64,000 nt of DNA from Branchiostoma lanceolatum. Its lineage: Eukaryota > Chordata > Leptocardii > Amphioxiformes > Branchiostomatidae. The stretch lies in contig NC_089725.1 in the NCBI RefSeq assembly GCF_035083965.1, positions 25,987,925-26,051,924 on the forward strand. Reading direction: 5' to 3'. The notes under the pieces were generated by a model. That model made no database searches. It saw nothing but the letters and a program-made list of their open reading frames with translations, and had not been told where the DNA came from. A program made the position numbers and the translations under genes. Below are positions 1 to 14,500 of this stretch, piece after piece (within the stretch, counting starts at the first letter, position 1; each line of letters starts with the position of its first letter).

Positions 1-423
1 GTGCCATAATGATGTATCATAAGATCAATAAATGTAATGCATGATTATGCCAAAAGATCAATAACTACGATGCACAATCGTGACAAGATGAGTCTCCAGT
101 GAGTTTATATACCGTGTCAAGTAATCACTGCTACCACAGCTATTTCTAGCAAGGGCACACAAACAATGGGGTTATCTCAAAATTTACAAAATCATATCAT
201 CTTTTTATTAAAGAAAAAAGAAAACCTCAGACTTTGCAATTGTGGTAAACAGCAGATATCAATGTTAATGTTAGGGGAATGAAGTAAAATACAAGGGTCC
301 TATTCCATTATGATGAAATAGTCTGAAAATAACGTATTATCAAAATACCATTTTTGGAATCAGTCTATTTTGAAGAAAAAAAGCGTCGCAGAGAGTTGCA
401 CTGCGGACTGTCCCAATACTCAC
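1..423 (-). other. Calpain gene intron 1 (partial)
   Basis: This lies downstream of the calpain first-exon donor on the minus strand, so it is intronic. No coding segment was recognised and the next exon must be beyond the left edge. Confidence 0.6.
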
Positions 424-675
424 CCATGGTCTTTTCCAGACGATATTTCTTGGCATTTTGCCGGTGTGGGACGGAAAAAGGGAGCTGGAAACCGGGGGAA
501 ATTCTGGATCGACCCAAAGTTCTCCTTTCCGTAGACATTCCGCTTTGATGGTGTTGTAGTCCTGTCTCTCCCAGAACGGGGCGTTAGCGCGCGGTTTCTG
601 CCCCAGAGGTCTCCTCACCACGGGCGGCCGACGGACACAGATGTCGTCGAAGTTCTTCCGACGTTTGTACGACAT
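424..675 (-). CDS. Calpain, first coding exon (gene continues off the left edge)
   Basis: An 84-codon exon reads from ATG at 673-675 to a clean donor (CCATGG|GTGAGT at 424/423). After a basic lead (RRPPVVRRPLGQKPR, residues 15-29) it shows the start of a calpain protease core: QDYNTIKAECLRKGELWVDP, then FPPVSSSLF and WKRPW. This is the usual Q-D-[FY]-x(4)-CL ... DPxFP ... SSLF ... WKRP pattern before the papain-like domain PC1. Calpains are Ca2+-dependent cytosolic cysteine proteases that cleave substrates in a limited way. The catalytic Cys, His and Asn would be in exons outside the window, so activity and subfamily cannot be judged. The exon ends in phase 0. The gene has the same orientation as GANAB, whose 3' end faces its promoter. 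Confidence 0.8.
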
Positions 676-3600
676 CCAGGGACTACTACGTTATCTAGTG
701 TGAAGGTAAAATATATCTGGGTCGCTAAAGGGCGACATGGACGGACATGGGGGCGACTACTCTATACGGGGACTAAGGTACACACACACACATCCTGACC
801 TGATAGCGGTCCCGCTACAGCATGGCGGAAACGGAAGTAGATGAGTCCACTGATTATTAGGGATCCTTCTACTTACTACTTTGAAACTATCGGATAGGCC
901 ATCGTACCATACGAAGTCTTATGTATTGTGGTCAATATAACACAGCATGTTACATGGCATAGAGATAAATGATATACGTCAGTGATAAGTTACTATTAAT
1001 ATTAAGACAGTATCTATTCTTGACACCCCCGTCACTAGTTGGTACGTGCCCTAGGTAATGGTTTGTTTACATGCTATCTGATATGTGTAACAGGTGGGTG
1101 GAAAGGTGTGTCCACCACCCAGGCACGGTTGTAGCGATACACAGGCATGGGGAAGTGCAAACAAGGGAGGAGCCGCATTTTCTAAGAGTGTTTGTAAAAT
1201 GAAACAGTAATTTCCTGTGTGTATGCAATTTGGTCAATTTAGAACTATATTTGACCTGAGGGATTGGTTAGAGATAATGAAACTGTGCACTTTGCAGTCT
1301 GTTTTGAAAATTTGCAAAAGAACCATTAGCATTACAAGTAGAGGCATTCATTAAGAGCTCCAAAACAAACTCATAATTAAACTCAACATCAACAGTGTCC
1401 TCAAAATGAACTTAAAGTCAAGTGCATTTATGATCTACAGAAGAGAATGTTCCCTCCCTTGTTGACAGAACTATCAAACTCAAGAGAAGCTGTGGGGCTA
1501 GTAAAACAACCCAGTCATGGCCTTGAAAAGACTTTCTGACTTAGGGCACGCCGTCACTGATTGTGCTTTGCCAGTGCTAAGATATTTGTTAACAGTAGTG
1601 TCATTGTGGAAACTGAGTAAAGTAAACCTTTGTACTTGCATACCATGTCTTTTACTGATGCAGAACTATGTTTTGACTTCTCTAGTCACAAAAGCTCTAA
1701 ACAGAACTAATGAACAGGAACTGATGCATGCTTCAAATAACACTGACTCCAATCTTTAGTGAAACCAGCTTCGTACGCTGCTGAACAAAGAACTTCTGCT
1801 TTACACTTGATCCGTCACTCTCTATATGAAGATTGCCAACTTTTAGCCTGGATAACATCCAGAACAGATGTCCAAATATATGCCTCAAAGCTACAAAAAC
1901 ACTATCCTTTTGAATCAGCTTTCTTGGACATTCCTAAATGAGCCAATGTACAAGCTTGGTTACATTGGACTATGTCCACAGTATCTCCTCATTATAGCAA
2001 TCACTAAGAAAAGCAGAGCCATGATCTGCAGTGTATGCAGACAATAAGAAACTGATCTTATAAAGCTTAGTTTGATATAAACACGAATTATACATGTAAC
2101 GTTAGTCCCATTGCCAAATACGCACCACACCATTACCATAAGACACTGTGCTAGGTTGGTGTTAAAGATTTGAACTCAAACATGTTTGCAAACATGTGGC
2201 TCTTCAACTACATGTTGACGTTGTGACTTACTGTACGTCAGTAAGCAATAGTTATTGTCCAGTTTGTTTACTCAACAAACAAAAGGGCACTGGACTGTTT
2301 TTCATATCGAACATTTGACCCAGTTGTAAAAAACACATGTCCAGTTGCCCTGTAATTTGAATTGATAAAATATGTGTGTTTAGGTTCTCTACACAGTGAA
2401 AGAAACACCTCTTTAGCTACACCTTTGCAAATGGTGTGTTAGTTTGTTCTTTGTTAGTTGTGGGAAGCATGCAATGTGCTGAGGGTCTTTTTGTTACTTT
2501 TTACCATCAGGGCAAACATACCAGTTACTGGTTCTATCAACTGCTGATATGATGTATAACTAGCACCACTCTAGTGGGACAGAAATCTGTCACTTTTATT
2601 CCACTAAATCACAATGTACCACCTACTAAATGTTTCCTATTGTCCTATAGAAAAGATGCATTTCTTAATGATCTTTCTAGCCGCTACAATGCAATAAAGA
2701 CTCAGTGCGACAAAGGAATTCCAACTATCGACAACAGAGATAAATGTATTTGCCTTTTATATGCAAGAGAGGAGTGACACACCATTGCTGATAACAAAGG
2801 TCAAAGTAGAGAAGGACAAAATGATATGAACACAGAAAGACTGCCAGTTCAACCTTTTTTGCTTGCACAAAAAAGCAATGTACTAATATTGGGTACATCT
2901 GTAAGCACAGTACTTCACTGTATTGACAGCGTTGTGTATAAGACAAAATGCAATGTATGTTGTACAAGAGGCAAAGTAGGAAAGCTTTACTATCACCCTA
3001 TCCTGTGAAATAAGTGGTACATCATTAATAACAAGCTGATTGGAAAAAGGTTGACAATTATCTATCCAAGTCTAGCTTTAATCGTTTCAGAGATACTGCA
3101 TGCTTTGCGCATTGAGAATTGCTGCATGGAAGCCACAAATGAATAGAGAAATGCTACATTCTGGTTGATATACCATGACAAATGATACATACATTATACT
3201 GTTTTGTTATCTATTCAGAGTTTTGTGCTTTCATATCTAAGTGAAAAAAAACTTAACTTTGAGGAAAGAGGACCTGTCCTAACACTATACATCATTCCCT
3301 CCTTATATAACGTTGGGTAACATAAATTCGGGATTTTTCCGATAATGGTTGACTGAAATCAATCTAGCAGAACAATAAACCATCCTTTTTTTCTATTATT
3401 CTGTCAGTATCATGTACTATCTTTGCACTAATCATATATATGGTAGATTTTGTCTCTAGTCGTGCTGACACCATAATATTTCAACTTGAAACTACCCTCC
3501 GCCGCACGCACAATGGTGGTGCTGTCGGACAGGGGGGCACATTAATTCGGGAGAGAAGATTCGTCTTGAATAACTTACCGCTAATTACATTTTATACAGC

Positions 3601-5511
3601 AGCTATTCGTTCCATCCTTGGCTTGAGGAGAGTGATATGGATATAGACGTGTCCAAGTAAAAAAATACACGAAAAAACGGCCGTACCGCACACATCAGGC
3701 CAGTTCCGGGAACAACCCGTGTGTTGAGTCAGTAGCTATAGAACGTCAAAGTCGACATCCACCGTCATGGCAACGTGTACATTATTCATGGCAAGTTAGC
3801 CGGATGCCGTAGCATTGATAATACTACTATGTCCATGTATTCCTTGTTGTGTTAGGAGCAAACTTTGAGGAAAATATCGTCCTCAGTCCACAATCACACG
3901 CAACATTTAGACAAAAAGGTGTTCCTAACAAACATTTGTCGTCTGCTTGACAACAGGATTCTGGGTAATGATATGGCGGCGGGAAAATACACGTGCCGTA
4001 GGTTGTAGCAACAAAGAGGGGTTTTGATAATTGATCACACTTAGAGTCCAATTGCAGGTCAGCAATTTTAAGAAAATAAGTTGTCTTGTAAATGATTGTG
4101 TTTAGCAGGAAGCGGATGTGACATTTGTCTTATAAACCAGCCGACAACGATGTAGTGTGAGTCTCCCACGAAGCCCTCAGACTGTTCCAATAAGGGACGG
4201 AGAGTTTTTGTCCTCGTCGCCTTCTAATGCATGCTTATCGAAGTTTTCAGACAGTGTTCTGAATACGTTAGTCTGTCAAGTTTGCATTTCTAGCGGTATT
4301 ACTGATGTTGCATCTAGCACATATCCCTAAATACTCCGTTTTCGAAAAATCCCGAATTTAAGTACCCCACGAATTTATGTTACCCAACGTTATATCCCTC
4401 CCTATCTGTGAATGCAGAGTAAGGCAGATCCTGATGAATGAAGACTGAGAGACACAAACGTAAGTGCTATCTTTTTTCCTACCTATTTTCAAAACCACTC
4501 ACCGGTAATAACAATATACGACTTTGTACACCAATTGATAAGCTAACATTATATCTTCATGACATAATTCATTGATTATACTAATAAATTGATTTGTCAA
4601 GAATGTGCAAAATTAATACATCTATTGCAGTTATTTTCCAAAGACAATTTGTAATCTTTTCATTATATGAACGCTTTTCAAATTGTGCATATAATCAGCT
4701 AGTTACAATGTCATTGTGTGCCAAGAAGTTTTAACTAATTTTTTTGCTAAGTTTACTAAGATATGTTCATGCTGACTTTCTCTAAAATGCCTGAGACATC
4801 AACGAAAAAGTCTTTGATAGCAATTCCTTACAAAGTACACAAAAAACACTGTCTCATAGCTGGTGTGATGGTCCTTCATCATACATGTATGGCAAAAATT
4901 TAACTAACTGAAAAATGAGGTTTGCAATCCAATAAAAAGACTTTGTTCAGCTGAATCATCATCATCAGTTGACGTGCTTACGCTTATCACTTCAGCTGAA
5001 TACTGACATTTGAATGCAGATAACTTGGCACAGACTTGCTCTGGAATGAATAATCCTTAAAACCCAACATCATTGGACAGTAACAACGTATACAACACCT
5101 CTGTCAATACATTCAAGTTTGCTATGTATACTCATGGTAGGAGTAGCCTTGAATATGGAAACTTACAGGACAAGGCCTGATATTTTGCTGTTTCAGACTT
5201 TTCATGATAGAATCAACATTTGGGTATAATTAAGTTACGCTACAAATCTCTTCCAGGCAGCAGGTGTATATAGTAATCTAACCATTGACCGAACTAGGAC
5301 CGACAAGCAAGTTTAAATGCTACATCACATGTCAAGTTGAGAAGTCCGTTGTTCCAATACACAAGGTATCTTTCATTCCAAATTACCACTAGCCTGACAA
5401 GAACTGGGCTCTCTCTATGGACTTGCCATCATCTATTGCCACATACATAAGGTCAAAGCACCCTCCCCCCCCTGCAGTGTCTCACCCATGTACATGTAGC
5501 AGCATGGCAGG
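676..5511. other. Intergenic: calpain promoter side and GANAB 3' side
   Basis: This 4.8-kb interval separates the calpain start from the GANAB stop. Apart from a short CA run near 779-790 and the inverted-repeat element at about 3305-4394, I see no gene. The ORFs here are short and have no recognisable family or splice partners. I found no convincing minus-strand polyadenylation hexamer for GANAB close to its stop. Confidence 0.6.
3305..4394. mobile_element. Non-autonomous DNA transposon with terminal inverted repeats
   Basis: The ends are inverted copies of AACGTTGGGTAACATAAATT, followed inside by a shared TTCGGGATTTTT block. The right end carries about 13 extra bases between these two blocks. 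The element is about 1.09 kb and has no transposase-like ORF. The target-site duplication cannot be separated from the palindromic end (ATATAACGTT / AACGTTATAT). Confidence 0.7.
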
Positions 5512-8500
5512 TTATTGCAGGGTAATGCTCCAGTTCTGGGCCACGTTGACGGCTGGTTTCCTGATGACCAGAGTCTGCGTGTCTGGAGTGTAGCGGAACT
5601 CCAGGTTCTTCTTGTCTATCACTGCACAGAGGAAACCAGATGTATGTTACATGTTGTGTTATGTATCCTAGCCTGGGTGTCCTATTCAGTTTACTGGGGC
5701 TCCCGTACTTGCAGCAAACTCCACTGTCCCAGGCTGTAACTGCCCCTCCCCACAGGTGGATGTTGGGCGGGCCACTATAAAGTGTGATTTCATCAGGTTA
5801 CCAAACTTGCTACCCCCCAAATTATTTTGTGAGGGAGCAAGTATGGGAGCCCTGGTAAACTAAGTGGGATCACATCTAGGCTAATGTATCCAGTTTGGTC
5901 TGTGTAAAATATGTATGAATCAATCACTTTGGGATAGTTCAACAACCAATATTTCAGGATATCCAAAGGATTACACTTTTATCATAGGAAAAAATTTTAA
6001 AATAATGATCCTCAGTGAAATACATGTTGGTCATCTTGACCGCAGTTGTAAGCCTTGTTATAGTAAAGGTTTTCTAGCTTCCTCTTACAGATATTAGCAC
6101 AGCCATTAACTAAAGATAGAAAATTTAGCCCACTTACTGATGTCTCTGATCCCATCTATAGTGATTGTAGTTGGAGCCTTTGGCAGGCCTATAATAACGA
6201 TCCTTTCTACCCAGGACTTGGTCTCAAACTCGCCATTCATGTCCAAAGTCCTGCATTGGAAGAGGTCACATCATAAATATGCTACAAACTATTTGTGGAA
6301 AAATACAAATGAGAAAGCAAGAAAGCACCAGAAAATATATAGCAATTGTCTTGATTTCCCATATGGCTTGAATTTTCAATGGATGTCTCACCTTGATATA
6401 AGTTTGTTGTTTTCAAAAAGATAGTTCTTGTGCAGGAACCTGTTGTTGTCCCGGTACTTGAAGCTGTGGCCGTCATCCACAAATATTTCACCAGTTGCTC
6501 TTCCCTGTAGAGGAAGACACCAGGCAGAACATCATAAAAGGTTAATAAAAGTACATGTAAATGTCCCCTTTTTGTGCCTAGAGGCAAATAGTGCAGCAGG
6601 TTTCGTTGCTTTTCTTTACCAAGATTTGAGGATTTATGATCATGACTTTGGATTGCTAACCCGGGCCCAACCACATAACATACAAAAGCTTTAATTTGAA
6701 AAAGCTCAAATCTGCAAATGCTTTTGTTTGGGCCGAGCCACTCCTATCTACAAGAGTGATCACGAGGATCAACAAACAAGACACAAATGCCAGCATAGTA
6801 AATTGCATAGACTGGCATTTCCAGACATTTTGACCCAGAACAGACAGAAATACAAGTGACAGGTTACCTGCTTGTCCAGCGCTATAGTGAAGGTGTAAGG
6901 ATCTCGGTTGGTGAGAGACGAAGCCCGTCGGATGCGTTCCTTCCTGGGGACAATAGTTCCTCCTCTCTGGAACACTGGGATCTGCAAAAGACATAAGTAG
7001 CACAGAAAAGTACATTAACCTTAATGTAACTTACGCTTTGCATGACTACCGGTATGCAGTATCGGCATGACAAGGAAGCTTGTAATATTCAGTCAAGGGA
7101 TATCAATGATTTCAAAGGTGAGGCCAACGAAAAGGCAAGATTCTTACCTTTGTGAGGGTGACAGGAACATACTCAGTTGCCCCACCATTGTACTTCTTAT
7201 GGGTGTCAACATCATACCACACCTAAAACAGTGTATGAATGTGAAAGTCAGCTCCTGCTCAATACCACAAGTAAACACATTTCGTGCACAATGACAGTCT
7301 TTCATTCATCCCTTCTCAGATAGCTTTCTTATATGTTATATGTATAGCGGAAAAAAATCCATTCCTCAAGTTAACTGCATAGTTTGACTAACATACATCA
7401 GTTATGGAAAAAGTGACATCTACAAACATAATACCATCAGGTCACATATATCCACCACCCTGAAAAACATTCAAACATCCCCTAGTATAATGCACTTAAC
7501 TGTGTATACTTGGGGCTTAATGCAATAGAGATCCATTAAACAAATTCTAAAGTTTTTTAAAGTGGTGGATATATCTATAACCTGGCTTATATATGCTAAT
7601 GTAGATTACCTCCCCCTCCCCTGGAAGATGGACCTGCACTCCAGTGGCCCCAGCATCAGTCACAGGGTGAGCCAGCAGAGCATTACCTACATCAGGACAG
7701 ACAACAGTTGAAAACGTGAAAACAGTCCAAAAGCAACAGGCCTATTTTACAGTCTATAAACATTGATAAACCTGTAAATGAATGATCGGATGCTTTTGTG
7801 TTTACATGTATTACATCTGGCTAAAAAATACTCTTGGTAGTCATTCATTGCCAAAGATGACTGTCTGTGTTCTCATCATGAAGGTATCTCATCTCATAAG
7901 GCTCTGGAGTCCAATCACATAGTCACTCACACTTTGTGCAGCGGGGCTAGAAAACTACACTCTGTACATCTACACAAAAATACCATATGGAAGAAAACCA
8001 CTTCTCCCCACCTGATGGAACTTCTTACCAATCTAAATCAGAGCCTTTCAGTAATAGATGCAGTTTGACATGCAACATGAAAGTACATTCAATGTTGCTC
8101 CTTGCAGATGTTTACTCCATGTATGTTATAGTACAGTATAGAGAGTTGGTATGGTAACATTACCTATCATGTACTCATCCTCTGTTGCAAAAGTGCTGGT
8201 GTCCTGAGGAAACTCCACCCACAGGGGTCTGGAGTTTAGGAAAAAGTTCTTTGTGAGCAAATAGCTAAGGCATAGTTGACAATAGATGACTGTGATAAAG
8301 AAAAACCAAAAATTTCTAAATCGTTAATAAAACAGAAACATGGATAGTATGTATTACAAGTTGTATTGGAGGTCAAACTTTGTAAAAAGTATATTAGATG
8401 ATGATGATGATAATCTCTGAAAGGGCCAGTTTAACCTACCAAGACTGTCTGATAGGACTAAGATGGTGCAAAAACGACAGACATAAATATTGTCTTGCAT

Positions 8501-11500
8501 CAAGATAGGGACAAATTATCCTGCAGTGTTTAACCTCAGCACTAGAAAGGCTGCCATTGCACAGGTAATTTCTGAGCAATAAAAAACATTATTAACCTCA
8601 TGACCGGCATGCCTTGGGTTGCTGCCTGGTAAAACAGGGTGTACCAGTACGGCAGCAGTGCGTAGCGAGCACGGATGGCCTCCCGTATCCCATTCATGGT
8701 CTCCTTGTCGAACAGCCAGGGCTCGCGGCGACGGGTGTCCAGATGGGCGTGGGCACGGAAGAACGGCTGGTATGCAGCAGCCTGGCAACACACATCAACA
8801 TGGACCAACTGTTAGCATGACTTAAGTTGTACTTTTCAGACCACAGAAATTCAAACTGTGTCTGCTTTGCCATTTTTAGTAACAAAGCGGTCGAACATCA
8901 GGACGAAGCATGACACTTTTTTAGTATTAGAATGTGTACTAAAATACAGGACTGCAAGACACAAACCATAATCAAGGCAAATCTTTAAGATCTGAACAAG
9001 GAGCCTCGACTCAAGAATCATTGTCAGAAGGACAGGTTAATTTTCAACTGATGAAATGTTGTACTTATACTATACTATACTGGTAATGGTATTTCATGAA
9101 ATATGAATAACATGTTCCTACCTGATACCATCTCAGCAACAGCTCCGAGTCTGGATTCTTGAAGAACCCTCCCACATCAGCTGTAGACAGAGAGAGATTA
9201 CTATTATCTTTTATAAAATACAGACCAAGAAAACCACTTTTAGGACAGACAGGTAGCTACTATAGACAGGATTCTTAATGCCAATGGAAAAAAATTATCA
9301 AAGGGAGAACCAAATAGTGGTCTCATTGGCCAGGTGGTACTTACATAGAGGCGGTCACTTGTACAGGTTCGACTGTAAAATTCTGTTTAAAAATGTTAGG
9401 GTGATCCACTCACTCATTATATCACAATATCACTTACTTACTACATCACACTATACTGCAATGCTATAGAGTGACACAACAAGTCGCTTAAACACTTTGT
9501 GCACATGGACATGCAGAACTGTACATCATGTACTGACCTCCCACAAACGACTGTCCTGCGACGCTGAGAGACAGCAGCATGGGGATGCTGATCTGCAGGT
9601 GGCCCCACTCAGCCGTATTATCACCTGTCCACACAGCACCTGGGAAAACATTGAGGTACAAATGTCATATTCATTACCATCTACTGGTTCTGTATCTACA
9701 ACCGTGGAAACGTCCTGAGGTTGGAATCAGTCTTCAATTTGTTCCACTGCGTCTTGCACCTAGCAAACTCCCTTAGCTCTCGAGTTTCATTTGCTGTGCT
9801 TGAGGCCTGTCTTTATCATGTTTACGGGCTTGGAGTCTGTTAGAGCCCAATACTCCTTTTGTGCACATGTGTTCCGTGCCATTCTGAGAACATTTCCAAA
9901 CATTGACCACCGGAGTTGAGCAGCTTTGCACATTAATCTGATTATCCCAGCCTGCTCTTTACAAACTGCATCCATGTCTTTCTTCTTAATAATATTGAAA
10001 TTCATTATGTAATGGCAAACTATACATTGCAGATTACAAATTAGATATAGATAATCTTACCATAACGCTGGTACCCAGAAAAGAAGGCTCTTGACAGGAC
10101 AAAAGGCCTCTCCTTGTTATTTGACCTTTGCATCAAGCCAAGGTAGGTTGACTTGGGCTGGGAAAAAGCATCAAGATTAGAGTATTATCTTTGCAATTTT
10201 GAATCATACTGCTCTATTAGGTATGCACGGCAATACAAGCAAGAACAAATCAACAAATCTCTGATGGTTGATACTAACAGAAGACAAAACTCACTGTAAA
10301 TCTTAATATAATATACACTAGCTTTATTTTGCAGTGACCTGTCCACTATGAAATCATGATGCCGAATACAATGTATATCCATTATCTAAAACACTGTGAA
10401 AGCCTCCTTTCTCCTCCTATTGCAAAATTCAGTCCCTGTAAAAGATAACGAACTTACAGTACTTCAACATTACGCAAGAACGAGTCTTACCAGGTACATG
10501 CCGAAGATGTTGTGGACATCCCTGTGTTCCCAGCCGCCATAGTGCACGGCGTCCTTGTGCATGGTGACCTCGGGACCATTGAACACCGACGGCTCGTTCA
10601 TATCGTTCCAGATGAACAAGTTCTTGGTAGAACCCTGATGTAGTGAATATAAAGATGTTGAATAGATAAACAAATGATGAATAAATAAATCCATAAAACT
10701 TCTATCCATCATCATCGGTCGGTCGCGCAGCGGCCGATCACACGCCTTCTCCACGTCTGCCGGTCAGTAGCCATTTCAGTGATGGCCTCTGGGCTCAGGT
10801 CACCTTCAGCATCCCCAAGCAGGTTCTGGATGTAGGTCAAGTAGTTCGTTTTCTGACGTCCTGGTCGCCTTCTGCCATGTGTCGGGACGTAGAGGGCGTA
10901 TGTCCTGAGTGGCTCCTCTGTGGGCAGCCTGAGGGCGTGCCCAATAAAGCCCAGTTGTCGCTGTCTGACTCTGTTGATGAGTATACCTATGTCAGTATAT
11001 CTATGTCTATCCATAGATATACTGTATCTACCCTTTTACGTAAAATTCTGGTTTGTCAACATTTTCAATAGTACTATCTAACCTCAACATAGGACAGGAA
11101 CAATTTGAGTGTCTTCCCTGTTTTTTGCTGGAAATACTAGTTTAACTAGGAAAACGAAGGTACTTTCCCCAACAGACCTGCTGTGATGTAATAGAAAGAT
11201 GTCGAATCCTCATAAACTACTAGCCACAGAAATTTGGTTTTGGCATGAATACTATTAAATCAAAAATAGCACAGACAAAGATAACGTTTTTCTCTGGGAA
11301 TGGCAATTTAACTTCCCCGTAGAAACCTGCCATATATAGTAAAAAGATAAATGTGAACCCTGTATGTATGGCCACTTTCAGAGTTTCCTCACCTCAAATG
11401 TGCCCAGTTCAAACCTGCTGGCCCACCAGCTCCGGACAGTAGGGTTGATAAAGTCAAGGTAGCTGGAGGAGCCTGGAAATCAAACAAAGGGAGTCAAAAA

Positions 11501-14500
11501 GCTGTCTACTAAACATTATGAACTTCAGATTCAAGGCACTTATTACATGAAATCATAAAATTAAAGCTTTTTGCACAAGGCATCTGTGGTGCTCACGCAG
11601 GAAAGATAAATGCACTTTTGATATTGTATGTTTATTAGACTTAGTAGTTCAGAGTTCAATGGGCACAAATACCTGGCCAACACCAGCCCTCAAAGTCCCC
11701 TCCATCTTTGCTCTTGACGTAGTACCCATGGTCCTTTGCATCCTTGTGGATGTGGTAGTTGTCATCTCTCTTGATGTGTGGGTCCACGATCACGACCATC
11801 TGGTATGCGCAGGGGAAAAGAAACTTGTAATAAAATCAACCAAAGGGGGCTACATGTATCATAAAATCAGTTGTCTATTTAAGGATAAAAGGAGAATGAT
11901 GAGAGATGCAGCCAATACATCATGGACACTGTAAAGCACCTTCAGCATTCTCATTGTTTAGAATGACAAGGACCACTACCGTTTTATCTCAAAGAGCAGA
12001 GATTGCAAAGGGTAATGTTGACTCACCTTCCTGCCCTTTGCTGCGACCTTGTCCTGCATGTCGACAGGGTGGGGGAACTTGTGCTTGTCCCAGGTCATGT
12101 ACCTGAGGGGTAAGGAGAATGTACTATATGGTAAGTTTCTTGGGTGTTTACACAAAATACTTGAGAAATAGCAATGAGTATCATAAGCTGCAACTGCCAT
12201 ATGCCAATAGTTTTTTGTTGAAGTCAGCTGAAGGTTTAATTGTAACTCACCTTTTGCCATCAGTGTGCTCAATGTCTAGCCAGAGGACATCATATGGAAT
12301 GTCATTGTCATCAAACCCTGCATCAACACTGTAAGGGAACAATGATAGAGATGTTGACAGTTTATCATGTACAATGTCATAAATAACCTATTTAAAACAT
12401 AATGTTGAAATAAATATCATGAGAACATTCATGCACACACACAACTGTAAACTTTCACTCATGATTTTGTACCAAACTAATAATGTGCCATACTATCAAA
12501 TCTGTAAATATTTCCGATACTCTTGAGACTAAACAATAAAAATGACAACTTACTTCTTGACGTCTTCTTCATCATTGTAGTTCCACCTACTCTGATGGTA
12601 TGCAATGGCAAACAGCTGCAAAAGGACGGACAATGCTATAACAGTTGCATAGGAGATATAGTGTATTTGATTTCATTGAGCAACAAACAAACTACCAATA
12701 CACAGCTTCTAAAGTAAAATATACAGTCTGGAAGCTTTAAACAATACTTTGAATACCGTTTCGATATAACAACCCCACAATGCATTTAAGTTCTTGTTTT
12801 TGGTGAGATACAATACTTCAACATTAACATTATATGCCCAAAATCTGATGCAATTCGAAAAATTGGAGAGAGACGATAGAAACATGAGTAACGTACAGGA
12901 GGCATGGCTGGTTTGCCAGTCAGGTCTGTGTACTGTGAGAAGACTTCTGCAGGCCTCGGCCCCAGCATGAAGAACACGTCAATCACTCCGCTCTCTGATA
13001 TCCAGTGGGTGTCGGTCTGCGGCATCTCACTCCCGCCCTTCACATAGTCCAACATCTTCCCAAACACAGTCTACAGAGAGGGAAAAAGACAAATTGTCGC
13101 AAGATTGTGAGACAGAGAGAAAGATAAAGCTGATAGGAGCTTTGAAGATATCTTGCCATTCGTAGCCTTTATGTTAAACAACACCAAAAATCATTTAAGT
13201 GACACTGAAGTTTGCTTCAAGATGGACTACCTTAAAAAGCAGTGATAGCGAAAAATAGTTTTGATAGATTAAAACTGTTTTTTCACTATCACAGTTTTTA
13301 ACAGTAGTGACTCATCTATATCCCTTCTTGTCAAAACTATTTGTGGGATCTACAATATTTCATTTTACTACATCTTTCCAAAATAAAGATCAATTTTTTT
13401 TTCTGACAAGTTCAATTGTTTACAAATAAGCCATGCAATAGAAGGACCCAAGTTTCATACAGAGCACACTGCAAACAAAATGTCCAAGCTGATCCAAACA
13501 ACAGGTGATGCATATCAACAGCGTCACACACCTCCCTCCCATGCATAAAGGATCTACAGCAGGGTATTATCCAGAAAGAGGTGAGATGATACACATTACG
13601 TTTTCTATTACTTTAAACTATTTTCCTTTTTCCAAATTTGTAAGAGATGTCAATCAGATATCTTTCATTTTCCCTAAAGATAATTTTGTGTCACTGCTAT
13701 TTCAATAGAACTAATTTTGATAGCCAAACCAAGTACAGTTTCATATATCTGCCAATCAAAAAGATACCCTTAGGGAATAAGTCAGACTGTGCTACCTGGA
13801 TATTGGATATGGCAAAAACATATTGAGATGGAATCCAAAATTTGGTACTTCAAGTTCCTAGATGATACCCTGCCTACGAAAAAGATTCTTTACATACATG
13901 TAGAAGAGTGTCAAGAAGCAAGAGGGACCAAAATGTGCAGCCTAGTCACTTTTCTCTATCCTCACTGTTACCTTAAAATGGGCAAAACTGACAAAAACAG
14001 AAAAAGCAGTTTCCTTAAACAACTTTTTTTGGCAAATGATATAACCATGCAGGGAAATTGTAGCCCTGTATCCATTCTATTCTTGACTAGCTCCCTGTAA
14101 AATAGTCAGGCACCGGTTGATAGAGGAATGACTGACATTCAAATATTTGCATCAAATACAAGCGAGAACTCTCACTGGCTCTGAATATTTCTTACAAGTA
14201 GCATAACTGGGATCAAGCTTCCAAATGCCTGTTTGAGCCCCATTACCATGCTATTACAGAGAACCGTGCTACTCAGAGCCAATCAGAGCTCTCGCATATA
14301 TTCTAAGGCATATCTATTAATAAATGCCAATCGTTTATCTATTAACAGGTACGAAACTATTCTACAGAGAAGCCATCATAGGAACTAGAATAGGATGGAT
14401 ACCAGGCTAGGGAAACGGTAAAAAAAATAATGACTTGCAAGTGCCATTCTGTATCACATGCATGCCACCCGATTTGTTGCTATGCCTGCTTGGTGGGAGG

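Noticed and set aside
354-548. Plus-strand ORF at the calpain exon
   Set aside because: Opposite strand of a clear calpain exon with a matching donor. No homology in this frame.
6282-7015. Minus-strand ORFs of 119-130 codons in the GANAB 3' region
   Set aside because: They are frame-shifted or read-through versions of GANAB exons 24 and 25 running into introns.
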